From Thermomucor indicae-seudaticae (taxonomy: Eukaryota; Mucoromycota; Mucoromycetes; Mucorales; Lichtheimiaceae), in NCBI GenBank assembly GCA_000787465.1, contig JSYX01000001.1:62001-126000 (forward strand): 64,000 nucleotides of DNA, in the 5' to 3' direction. Position 1 is the first letter of the stretch; each line of letters starts with the position of its first letter. Both the position numbers and the translations under genes were made by a program. The notes below the pieces were generated by a model that saw only the letters and a list, made by a program, of their open reading frames with translations, was not told the DNA's origin and ran no database searches. Positions 49,931 through 59,568 of this stretch are shown in pieces.

Positions 49931-51005
49931 GAATACAGCTGCAAATTCATCGTTTAATGGTTTTTGAAAATGTATAAAATGATTTATTCAAGAAACAAGG
50001 ACAATTTTGAGGACTGCCAAAAAAGGGAGTGGTGCCAGTTATTGTCAATGTTTCTCAAACAACAATGACCATCGTTTAAGTTCCGTCACCGGCATTGTAG
50101 AATGGATCTGTTTAATACGGCCGGGGTGGTTGAACTCGCGGGTAGGTCCATGGTTGTCGCACCGGACCACGAATAGGGTAAGGCTATCATATCATCAGAG
50201 TCCATCAATAGGATGATTGCATTAATAAGCTATTCTTCATGGTCAATTTTCGATGTGTACCTTCTCCGGGTTTTCTTTTGGTCCACAGAAGCACATGGTT
50301 CGTATAATTTTTTTTAGTTCAAATGTCTAGCAGGTGGGGCAATCGTAGCTTGCACGCGTAAATTTGATATACTGGTTCTTGCCGATAGGTTGAATGGGTA
50401 GGGAAATGTTTCGGCTAATACCAGATGCGATATTTGAGGGAAAGCTTAGAAAAGATAGTCAAAAGACAAGGAAAGAAAAGGAGGAATCTTTCTGCTTAAA
50501 TATTTTTTGTGAAAATAAATTTCATTTGACAACGTACCAAAGGGGTATGTAGTCATCTGACAACTTTCGTATTAGCAACTTTCGCCTAGGCTAAACTGGT
50601 AAATACAAAGCGATGATGATGGTATAAACCTTTTACACAACGTCTAAGACTTTCCTTTTTCGACGCCAAATGCATATTGACAACACACATCTGAATGTTA
50701 TTGTGCTCATTGGGGGGCCATGCTCGCAAGGATAGTTTTTAAAACAAAATCAAGCGAAACCTTAGTAACGTTTCTTTATGATAGTAACAACAAAGAGACG
50801 CAATATCAATAAGTCAATTTACATAGGGCAGGAAATGAAAGAATATCAGTTTTCGCTTTGTTTCTTTGTGTTACTCTACGGAAGACGGCTAAACATCTTT
50901 GTTTTTCTAAACAATGGAATCATTGTCATTAACTTTTAACCTTGTTAGTGTCCATTGTTTATAACGAACACGTTGATAACAAAGAAAATAGATCGCTCCA
51001 GCACC
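49931..51005 (+). repeat. unidentified repeat, copy 3 (3' truncated)
   Basis: Blocks present: TCTCAAACAACAATGACCATCG (about 50052), TTTTGGTCCACAGAAGCACATGG (about 50276), TTCAAATGTCTAGCAGG (about 50316), ACGTACCAAAGGGGTATG (about 50531), TTTCTTTGTGTTACTCT (about 50859), AAACAATGGAATCATT (about 50910). The later blocks are absent and the next copy starts about 1.05 kb after this one began. Confidence 0.72.
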
Positions 51006-52775
51006 GGTGTCCAATTAATAAAGAGTGTGGGTGACCACGACTGAAAATTTATTTCAAAAATTGGACAAAAAAGCTCCTGTGTATATACAAAGACGTCCAA
51101 GCGAAAAAGGGTAACTTTGAATTTGTATAGAAGAAAGAAACGTCGTGAGTTATTACATGCCGTCCGGCTTCAAGTCGTAAAAAATATCGAGGTCGAGCAT
51201 GGCAAGACACCTATTATATCATGAGAATTCACATCAACAAGGCTGAATGGATCAACAAAGTATCTTTTTAGTCAGCTCACGATTTACCTCATTTGCAGCC
51301 GTCGAATTATCTTCTTCTTGGTCCGCAGAAGCACATCGATTATATGGCTTTCTTTCAGTTCAAATGTCTAGCAGAAAGAAAAAGTAGGCCAAAATGTCTT
51401 GTAATAGCACGGTGAAGTTGATAGGCTGATTATCGTCGATAGGATAAATCGGTCCAAAAAATGGTTCGTTAATATAAGTTGCAATGCTTGAGAGATTAGT
51501 CTAAAAGTAAGACAAAGGAAACACAAGGACGAATGCTTCTGTTAAACAGTTTTCTCTGATGGTTAGTTTGGTGTGATGAGGTACCAGAAAGGGTATGCAA
51601 TACATGGACAACTTCCATACTACAGATTCTCACATGAGCAAGTCCAGCAAGTAAAGAGCCGTGCTTATGATATGGGCCTTTTAAGAGGTTTCTCCCTTGA
51701 CGACAAGGCGCACTGACAACTGATGTCTCAAAATTAATTATGCTCGTACTTTGTGCCTGCTAGTACAGATATCCTTGAGAATAAAGTCATATGAAGTACG
51801 TTCTTGTCACCAGCCGCAACAAAGGAGACCAGACATCAATAAGTAGAAGGATGTAAGGCCGAAAGGTGAAATCATATCGCGTGTCTCTTTGTTTCTTTAT
51901 CTTCGGGTATGGAAGGCGGGTTAAGCATCTTTGTATTTTCTTTCGCGACAATCGAGTTTCTCATTAATCTTATTTTATTGTTAAACTTGCAAATGTTGCT
52001 TCAAATAGAAAAAGTCCGTGGTAATAATACTATTGGAGCTTGTTGACGCCCTCGAGTATGAATGGTCATCAGACATATCACGAGGCCCCGTATCGGCGGA
52101 ATGACTGCAAGCTGCTTTGAAGCATGCTAAGTGAAAATGATTGCGCATGGTCAATGACGAAAAGCCATTACGCTAATCGTTTAAGAGAAAATGGATGGAC
52201 GTCGACAAAACATCCGAACGGCCTCACCAACTGCTTTAACTGGACAAAAAAGTGTAACGTATATTTACATTATTCTTAAAGGGTTCTTCTTGCACAGAAA
52301 AGTCTTCGTAGATGCTGGCATGCGTACGTGTACACTAGTCGCCCGGGTCGTGACTCTAACTTCCACTTTCAGAGATCGTATAAGTCAGTTCTGAGTAAAT
52401 CTCACGAATTTTGTTAATTTTATCCGCAACGCATTATTTTCCGGTATGTAAACGTGTTCTAGAACGCATGAAACACTTGCTGAAACCAGGACTGTAGTGA
52501 ATGGAAAGTTTGGAACGATGAAAAACAAGCAAAGAGAAGAACAAAGAGCTCAGAGGAGGTCACGTTATTGGAACATGAGGATCACAAAAAAGGGTCTAAT
52601 CAGGCGAAGGCTAATTTCACGTAAATGTATTCAAGTTATGTTTGTGCACATAGCTAAGCAGATAAATTCTTTAATATCATAGATTTAGTACCCGATAGCC
52701 CCTATTTTTCAGTCATTTTGTGGGAAGTCGGCTTTGCAAGTGGTGCAAAATACACTTAAGAACAGCGCAAACCTC
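51006..52775 (+). repeat. unidentified repeat, copy 4
   Basis: It starts with ATTAATAAAGAGTGTGGGTG and carries ATTTACCTCATTTGCAGCCG (about 51280), CTTGGTCCGCAGAAGCACAT, CAAATGTCTAGCAGAAAG (about 51360), GAGGTACCAGAAAGGGTATG (about 51578), TCACCAGCCGCAAC (about 51807), a T-rich block (about 51886), GAAAATGGATGGACG (about 52188) and a Lys-rich-looking stretch at 52500-52670 without a conserved frame. Confidence 0.75.
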
Positions 52776-53597
52776 TAACCGATAAAGAGTATAGGTGACC
52801 ACGACTGCAAATTTATTATCTAAAAAATTGTACAAAAAGCCATTGCGTAGACACAAAGCCGTCCAAGCCAGAAGAGGGGCAATTTTGAAAGAGTATAGGA
52901 GAAAGAAATGTCGTGAGCCACTGGCTTCAAATCAAACAAATGTTGATGGCGAGCGTGGAAAGACACCTATCATATCATGAAAATTCGCATTAACAGGACC
53001 GTTTGCATCAACAAGATATCTTGATAATCAGTTCAGCATTTACCTCATTTGCAGCCACCGGATTATCTTCTTCTTCTTCTTTTCGGTCCACAGAAGTACA
53101 TGGTTAGTGTAGAATTTTTCTCAGTTCAAATGTTTAGTAGGGAGAAACAGTAGGTCACAAATCTCGTAGATGGGATGGTACGGGTAAAGTTGATAGACTG
53201 ACTCTTGTCGATGGGATTAATGGGTCGTAAAAGAAGGTTCGCTTATATAAGTCTTGATGTTTGAGAGATAGCGCACAAAAAGTAGCCTGAATATGAGACA
53301 AAGGAGACAGAAGAACGAATGCTTCTGTTTAAATAGTTTTCTCTGACCGTAAGTTTGGTTTGATGACGTACAAAAAAGGGTATACAATATATTGACGACT
53401 TTCATACCACAGCTTCTCACATGAGCAAATTCGGTGAATGAAGAGCAATGATTATGACATGGACATCTTTAAGAGATCTCTTGCTTGACCGCAAATGCAT
53501 ACTGACAACTGATATCCAAATGTTAATTGCGCTTTTACTTGATGATACACTCGCACGCATGTCCTAAGGAAAAGGCGAAGTGAAATACATTTTTGTA
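52776..53597 (+). repeat. unidentified repeat, copy 5 (truncated at the MITE)
   Basis: Closest to copy 4: GATAAAGAGTATAGGTGACC, ACCTCATTTGCAGCCACCGG (about 53043), CGGTCCACAGAAGTACATGG, CAAATGTTTAGTAGGG (about 53127), GACGTACAAAAAAGGGTATA (about 53363). It stops at ATACATTTTTGTA, exactly where the MITE begins. The downstream half seen in other copies does not resume beyond the MITE. Confidence 0.75.
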
Positions 53598-54013
53598 CAG
53601 GAACCACTCTGTGTTTGCAACCCTACTTTTTGCGAGGAATATAAAACGGATTATATCGACCAATGACATGCTTTATTCACTTAGCGGAGGAAGAATTTTT
53701 GACGGATGCTTGTTTCGAAAATGATTATCGCCTCAGTTCATCCTACAGCCGCCCGTGCTCTTCTTCGTCCAGAAAACTGATAACGTTATTGATGTACAGA
53801 AAATTTTCCCTTGCAGTGAATTGAGGTGCCAAAGCTTCTTCTTTCGTGACTTTAGCAAGTGCTGCAATTCTGCCGTCATTTCCATGGGTAGAACTCATCT
53901 ATCGCTACGCGTTAACAGAATGGCGGTTCGTGTCATACCCGCCTTTTTGCAACCCTCGGGTTTTGCAACGAATTTTCAGGGAATCGAGGCGTTGCAAAAA
54001 GGAGGGATTACTG
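53598..54013. mobile_element. 416-bp MITE-like element flanked by TA
   Basis: Both ends sit next to TA (53596-53597 and 54014-54015). The left end reads CAGGAACCACTCTGTGTTTG and the right end, reverse complemented, reads CAGTAATCCCTCCTTTTTGC; about 20 of the first 28 positions agree. The right subterminal region holds further copies of a TTTTTGCAAC motif in both orientations (53942-54000). CAGT-like termini, TA duplication and subterminal repeats fit a pogo/Fot1-type or other Tc1-mariner-superfamily MITE. No coding capacity. Confidence 0.65.
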
Positions 54014-54075
54014 TACGTATACAAATAGCGTCCAGAAAGACGCTGAGAGTTAGTTAGCTGAGCGGGGCCCCATTA

Positions 54076-55150
54076 CCTGTAGTTTGCCAACGCTTCGGAC
54101 AGAAAGGCCACAAGGACGCTCGCAGTGGCGCTTGCCCCTAGAACGGTAAGTTGAATACGTAGGGTGAACCGCCAATTCACTGACGAAGGCCTTTTCATAG
54201 CAAGAGAAAAAAAAAGAGAAAAGAACGAGAAGAGGATGAGCAACGTGAAAACGTGAAGCTAAGCGTCGACGAAAGGAGATTCTCCGGCGGACCACAGCAG
54301 GATCCTGCAAAGCCTGCGTTCAGGCCGGAATATACGATGCAGCGGCAAATCCGCAGCCTAGCCGAAGATCTCCTCGATGTGCGCGTCATTCTCAAGACAT
54401 CAATAATTATCTACAAGCGGCACTTGGTGAATATTGTCAGCGGTTCAGTATCAAAATAGGCCTCGACACGGTAGTGCGTCTACCTGAGCCGCAAAAGAGC
54501 ACTTTTATGGACGTCACGACAAGATTAGTCGATTTTATACGGGAAGTAGCAATCAAGTCAAACTGGTTCGCCAATTACTATATACTTTCCCACCTTGAAA
54601 ACCAAGGCGTTGGACAGGCTTTTTCCTTTTCTCAGTTCTTTTTTTCCGGATGACAACTCGTGCTCGGCCGCGAGGTCAGCAGCGACCAATTGTCATGCCA
54701 GGAGATGACTGCTTGTTTCAATCAGCTGAAGTCATACCACCCAACGATTACGATGTCGGCCTTCCTAGCCGGGATAGGGAAGTTGCCCAGTATTTCCGGG
54801 AGATGCCGAAATGTGCTGAAAAGGGCAGAATCTGCTGGAAAGCTTGCGGTAGTCGAGCTCGACGAGCGCTATACTTCACAGGTGCGAACAATCAGTTACT
54901 TTGAACCTATAACTTTATAACCTGCTCTTTTGTTCAGGTATGCCACAATTGTAAACAGGAAAGCTAGGAAAGCTTAAAAAACAACAACTTGGTTGCGGAG
55001 AACCGCTGGAGACTATACACCGCTTTGGTTTGCAAAGCCTGTAAAACGATATGGAAGCGAGATCTCAACGCAAGCAAGAACATATACAGCATCGCGTTTT
55101 CACGCGCTGAAGGCCATGGCAGACCAGTAGCTTTTACTAACACAGAATAA
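54076..55150 (+). pseudogene. Fanzor (eukaryotic TnpB-like RNA-guided nuclease) relic, internally deleted
   Basis: N-terminal traces are zinc-knuckle-like: CQRFGQKGHKDARSGAC (54085-54135), then a stop, then SCKAC (54303-54317). One frame is then open from about 54252 to 54881 except for a TGA at 54648, with NWFANYYILSHLENQ and FSFSQFFF, then LVLGREVS, ending KLAVVELDERYTSQ. A 56-nt GT-AG intron (54882-54937) leads to VCHNC, an in-frame TAG (54965), then ALVCKACKTIWKRDLNASKNI and TAA at 55148. The D/E-x-RYTS motif, paired CxxC and W-x-RDLNAS (RuvC-III Asp at 55061) are the C-terminal signature of TnpB/Fanzor. RuvC-I and RuvC-II are missing, so it cannot be active. Confidence 0.7.
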
Positions 55151-55261
55151 CAGAGTCACCCAATCCTCGCCATAATTAGAAATGGCTTGACGTTTATGGT
55201 AAGATCGCCATGATCATCACATGTCAACCTCATGTTCTTCCTCACAGACTTCTCATAGGTA

Positions 55262-55287
55262 CACTTGAGGGCAAAAGTTAAGGCACG
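55262..55287 (+). repeat. left terminal inverted repeat of Tc1 element
   Basis: Begins CACTTGAGGG directly after the TA target site; it pairs with 56581-56607. Confidence 0.9.
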
Positions 55288-55375
55288 GTCACTGGCGTCA
55301 CCTAAAAATTCTACAGTATAGCTTGAACTTTTTGCATCTTTTCTTTTCTGCACTTTTTACTTATTGATTCTGCTC

Positions 55376-56389
55376 ATGGCTACTGTAAACGACTCTGCTG
55401 CTGCTCCCAAAACACGCTGCAAGCTTTCGTCCAAGAAACGTGCGGTCATTGTTGCTTTTCACCAAGACGGATTGTCACTCAGTCAAATTGCGGCCAAACT
55501 TGGAATGAAGAAGTCCACTGTCAGAACTGCGGTGAACAAGTTTAAGAAGACTGGAATGACGGAGACGGCGACGCGTTCTGGAAGGCCCTCCAAGCTCAGT
55601 GCACGCGATCTTCGTGCCATCAAGCTCAGTATCCGGCGCGAACCGATTCGACCGCTCAGGTGGCACCATCTCCGCTTCTCAACCTCGGTAAAGTCAATCT
55701 CTTTGAAGACTTTCTGTGCTGCCGTGCGCAAACTGGGCTTCCAATCGCGCGTCCCAGCAAGGCGGCCGCTGCTGACTGTCAAGCAGAAGATCAACCGGCT
55801 GCGATGGGCGCGCGAACATCTTAATTGGACGCCAGATCAGTGGCGAAAGGTCATTTGGTCTGATGAGTCGCGATACTGTCTTGTTGGAAATGATGGCCGC
55901 CGCCGCGTGCTGCGCTTGTCTGGCGAACGGTATTTAGACAACCATGTTGTGAAAACCGTAAAGCATAGAGGCGGATCTGTCATGGTCTGGGGTTGTTTTT
56001 CAGCAGAAGGAGTTGGCCCTCTGACGATTGTTGATGAGAACCTGGACCAAGATGGATATATCACCATCCTCGGCCAGACATTGTACGGATGGCTCGAGGA
56101 AAAGTTCGGCATTGATCATCTTTTTCAAGAGGACAATGCCTCATGCCATGTAGGTAAGTTTGCCCGATGGTGGAAGCGCCAAAGGGGAAAACTGCATGGA
56201 GGGGTGGCCATCCCAGAGTCCCGATTGAACACCATCGAGCATCTCTGGGATGAGCTTGAGCGGCGCATCGCCAAGCGAAGACCATATATTACAAGCAAGG
56301 AAGCTCTTGCGCAGGCATTGAAAGCGGAATGGCTGGCCATCGAGCCGAACATTTGCGAGAAGCTTGTAGCCAGCATGTCTGATAGATGA
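55376..56389 (+). CDS. Tc1/mariner transposase (DD34E)
   Basis: An intronless frame from ATG 55376 to TGA gives 337 residues, the normal length for Tc1 transposases. The N-terminus has two helix-turn-helix motifs (LSLSQIAAKLGMKKSTVRTAV and the region around RPSKLSARDLRAIK, with a GRPSK linker). The catalytic core shows VIWSDESRY (first Asp), FQEDNASCH (second Asp) and IEHLWDELE (Glu), with 34 residues between the second Asp and the Glu. The GGSVMVWGCFSA signature is present. The usual SPDLNPIE before the Glu reads ESRLNTIE here, so activity is not assured. It would excise and insert the element at TA. Base composition is richer in GC than the surrounding AT-rich repeats. Confidence 0.95.
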   Translation: MATVNDSAAAPKTRCKLSSKKRAVIVAFHQDGLSLSQIAAKLGMKKSTVRTAVNKFKKTGMTETATRSGRPSKLSARDLRAIKLSIRREPIRPLRWHHLRFSTSVKSISLKTFCAAVRKLGFQSRVPARRPLLTVKQKINRLRWAREHLNWTPDQWRKVIWSDESRYCLVGNDGRRRVLRLSGERYLDNHVVKTVKHRGGSVMVWGCFSAEGVGPLTIVDENLDQDGYITILGQTLYGWLEEKFGIDHLFQEDNASCHVGKFARWWKRQRGKLHGGVAIPESRLNTIEHLWDELERRIAKRRPYITSKEALAQALKAEWLAIEPNICEKLVASMSDR

Positions 56390-56580
56390 CGCGCTGTAAT
56401 TGCAGCCCATAGAGGCTATACTCGCTATTAAACACTTCCTAATTTTTTTTGCATAATCTGAAAGTATATGATGGACACTTCTAATACTATGAGTGTCGAA
56501 AGTTGAGACCGTCTGGTTGGCTAGGTTTCATGCGTCAAAGGATACTCTATTGTTTCTCTCGTTTCGGATTTGAAGGAAAT

Positions 56581-56607
56581 CGTGCCTTAACTTTTTACCC
56601 TCTAGTG
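56581..56607 (-). repeat. right terminal inverted repeat of Tc1 element
   Basis: CGTGCCTTAACTTTTTACCC then TCTAGTG, followed by TA at 56608-56609; inverted match of the left end. Confidence 0.9.
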
Positions 56608-56815
56608 TATGTCGAGAGAGATCAATTGCCGATGTACTGGTTTTTGAAGTAATGTTTGCGTTGCTCGAAAGGTCTCTTTTGCGTAAAGCATAAACCAAAA
56701 TTTGCGGTAAGCAGAAATTCAGTTGCGCCGAGCATGAAGCAGAATTTACGTCAGTGCAAACCATATTTGAACCGAAGGAAAGGAAGAGTAATTGCGCGCA
56801 ACTAATATTACACAT

Positions 56816-57473
56816 AGCTGCGACAGTTTGGAACCATTCTTTGGTTTCAGTCAGAATGACTGATCACAGCGACGTATGATGGTCATTTTCGTATAAAAAG
56901 CTAGCCCTCGTTTGTTTCAGTTGGAGAATTTGAGACGTGTACGGGGGTTGTGGCATGCCTTGTAGTCACCAAAAGACATTATATGGTATAGCATCCATCA
57001 CCCGGAAAATCCCCATTCTTCTTCAATTGCATTGCTTGGTTGAGCATTCCTCGGGCCAAGATAAGGTCTTCTTTACACCTTAATACATGAGGAAGTTACT
57101 CAAAATTGAGTACATTTTGTAAAGTGACTGTTTTTGCATTGCTTTACTTTGCTTCATTTCTCCAGGTTTCCCCGTAGCAAAAAATGGGTTGATGCCTACA
57201 GGGTAAGGCTTCTCTTTGCTTTTTCCTTACTTGCAGTGGATGCTAAATGATGCACGCAAATTCTATGTTTTTGGATACGCAAATCTGATTCGTACAACAC
57301 GCAATATTCTGTGTCCTGCGCTGCAAATTGTCATATACAATTACGCGAAAATCTTGTAGAAATCCTTTAGAAATCCTGTAATACTGATACAAAAGTTTTC
57401 GATTTCCTCGAACAATGCAGTAATAGACAATGCAAATGCGAAGTGTTTACAAAAAAAAGAAGCAACGAATGCC
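56816..57473. other. intergenic region downstream of La
   Basis: About 660 bp of AT-rich DNA between the split ORF and the La stop codon. It should include the La 3' UTR. No gene or repeat copy was recognised. Confidence 0.4.
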
Positions 57474-58603
57474 TTATTCTTGGGCTTTGTTATCGCCTTC
57501 CTCAGCAGCATTTTGTGTGCCATCCTCCTGCTTAGTCTCATCCTCCTTCTTTTCGGTCTCGGTCTCTGCCTTCTCTTCGGCCTTTGCTTCAGTCTTTCCT
57601 TCAGCGTTTTCATCAGCGTCCTTTTTGCTCTTCTTTTGACCTCCAGTGGTCTTCTTTTTTGACTGGAACTCTTCCTCACGGAATGCGTTGAACTTTCGCT
57701 TTTTGCCAGAAGGCTTCCGTGGTTGATCTTTGTAGAGCTCAGCCTTCTCTTTAACGTATTGCTCCCTACGTGCACGAATTATGTTAATTCCATCGTATTC
57801 GATTGGACTTGACCAACGAAAACGTACTTCATCTTTAACAAAAGATCTTGACCCTCGAACTGCAGTTTCTTTTGTACAACAGCCTCTGCTTCCTGTGGCG
57901 TTGAAAATTCCACGAATACACTGCCCTGATAATATATGTGGACATGGTTAGCTACTACGCGCATCCTCTTCAAAGCGACAGTTCTTTGTTACCTTGAATT
58001 TGCTGGGTCTTTCGTCTGTCTTGCGCAATCGCACAGCGTAGACTGTTCCATGTTCGCTAAAGAACTCGTCAACCTTGTCCTGCAACTCCAGCAATCGTTC
58101 CTGCGGATTCTCGACGTCCTGATCAACCAACGGGAACCCTTTCTGTTGCAGTGCATGGATTGCCCCAAATCAGTACTATATGAAGCAATGTAAAAATGGT
58201 CTGATATTTTACCGCATAAATGGTTCTCGGTGTCATGTTCTGTTCTACGAGTGGTGTTTTGCGTCGGATTTGAGTGCCAGCTTCATTCAGTTCATAAAGT
58301 TCGGATGGCTGAGACTTTAGAGCAGAGACAACGGTGTTTAAGTCCTTTGTTAACATTTGCATTTTCTTGAAGCTGGCAATTGTCTCCAGTGGAACCCCTT
58401 CAATAACCGCACATCAGCGTCAACATCCTGGCGTCTTACCGAGCTCTACCCCAAACCATTTACTTACAGCCTTCGGCATTCTTCTTTGTCAAGGTCCACA
58501 AAAATTTGTCGAACGGCAAATTTGAATCGCTGAAATAAAAGTTGACTTGCTTAATGATCTTTCGCTGAATGACGGGATCTACGGTTGTGGTTGATTCGCT
58601 CAT
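57474..58603 (-). CDS. LHP1: La ribonucleoprotein (La motif plus RRM)
   Basis: Multi-exon gene from ATG 58603 to TAA at 57474. The La motif is [20 protein letters not shown], then DKFLWTL, and [16 protein letters not shown] across the first intron. It ends with [19 protein letters not shown]. The RRM follows: TIYAKGFPLV (RNP2-like), [20 protein letters not shown] and GSVFVEFST (RNP1-like). The C-terminus is Lys/Glu-rich ([13 protein letters not shown], then repeated [14 protein letters not shown] text), as in Lhp1 and animal La. The protein binds UUU-OH ends of Pol III transcripts in the nucleus and guides tRNA processing. The exon borders at the four introns noted (for example the G-T split before WVPLE) keep the frame. 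Neighbouring P450 starts divergently. Confidence 0.93.
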
Positions 58604-59568
58604 GGCTTTTGGTGGACGCGTCTAGGGAAGAAGAACTTGGACAACAGTAAAAAAATTCCTTTCGTCTCAACCTTGCATGGCCGTGACTGTGCTGCATTTT
58701 TCATCGGATCGCCATTACGATCAAAGAAGAGGAGTGTAGGTTTTTGGCCACCTCCATTTTGCTACACAAGTGTTGGTCCTCTCGTCGCCGACAACGTGAA
58801 GCACGACTCAAGTGCACGTTTGGACAGGCCTTTCCGCCGTGAGACACATGGTAGAGCCAAAGCATCTTACGCACATTTGACGATCAATCCGCCCGTGATC
58901 TGCATACGGAGTCTTTTGATTTAAGGGCTCAACTCTTTAAACAGTGCCGCGTCATTGTTTCTTCGTCATCATAGCACAAGCAAAACTTTCCGGCAATTTC
59001 TTTTACGCCAAGTGTTTGACTTACCATTTTCCGGCAAGAATGAGTCAACTTTCCGGAAGAAACGATCCGATGGCCAATGCTTGGTCCTTTCCACGTGTCC
59101 GGACTACGTAGGCACATTGTCGGCCTCAGTTTAGTCAGATTTCCCCCAAAGGCGGGATATTTTTGCGAACGGGCTAGGCCGGGCCAAGCCTGGGCCCGGC
59201 CTAGCCCACCCGTTGTGCGGGACCGTGCAGGACCAGAGCTAGTTTTCCTTGAGGAGTAGCGTTTGTGAGGGTGAATGAAGAGAGCCAGAGGTATCTTTTC
59301 GCCTCGAGTATCGTGGCGCATGTTGATCTCCGGTCAACAAAAGACAATGGGCTGCGAAAGATTGAAAGCCAGCCAACTTTTTGATCTGTTTACCAATGCG
59401 ACGGAGGCGGCGCCGAAATTCTTGCAGGGGAGAAGCCAAAACACATGTTTAGCCTAAACCAACGGCCCATTTGTATTAATCGGACATTTCCTTTTTCCGC
59501 TCCATATGATTCCGTTAAATAAAAACGCGCCATCGTCTTCCAAATTTCCTCAATTCCCGTCGTTCAGT
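58604..59568. promoter_or_regulatory. divergent upstream region of La and the P450, with hairpin
   Basis: 965 bp between two divergent starts. Three TTTCCGG sites lie close together (58987-58996 and 59028-59037, both TTTCCGGCAA, and about 59050-59058, TTTCCGGAAG), a possible repeated regulator site. A perfect 15-bp GC-rich inverted repeat is at 59171-59185 and 59193-59207. No gene is supported in between. Confidence 0.5.
59171..59207. repeat. perfect 15-bp GC-rich inverted repeat with 7-nt loop
   Basis: The left arm GGGCTAGGCCGGGCC pairs exactly with the right arm GGCCCGGCCTAGCCC. The loop is AAGCCTG. It is far more GC-rich than the surrounding DNA. Confidence 0.88.

Larger units (their letters stand above)
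55262..56607 (+). mobile_element. Tc1-type DNA transposon, full length
   Basis: 1346 bp bounded by TA at 55260-55261 and 56608-56609. The left terminus is CACTTGAGGGCAAAAGTTAA followed by GGCACG; the right terminus, reverse complemented, is CACTAGAGGGTAAAAAGTTA then AGGCACG. The two differ by two substitutions and one inserted A over 27 positions. The single gene inside is an open DD34E transposase. Well-preserved ends and an open frame suggest a fairly young insertion. Confidence 0.92.
55156..56815 (-). pseudogene. unknown minus-strand ORF split by the Tc1 element
   Basis: Minus-strand text runs from ATG 56815 through LVYALRKRDLSSNANI and AIDLSRH up to the TA at 56608, and resumes on the other side of the Tc1 element at 55261 with YEKSVRKNMRLTCDD, NVKPFLIMARIG and a stop at 55156. 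Removing the element and one TA leaves a continuous frame of about 104 codons. The family is not recognised. Its stop lies 5 bp from the stop of the Fanzor relic, tail to tail. Confidence 0.45.

Noticed and set aside
46240..53597. Small genes within the repeat array (for example 48140-48328, 49131-49325, 52191-52394)
   Set aside because: None of these frames is conserved in the equivalent position of the other repeat copies.
46240..53597. CRISPR array or bacterial insertion
   Set aside because: The repeats are long and diverged, without short regular spacers, and the setting is eukaryotic with spliced genes.
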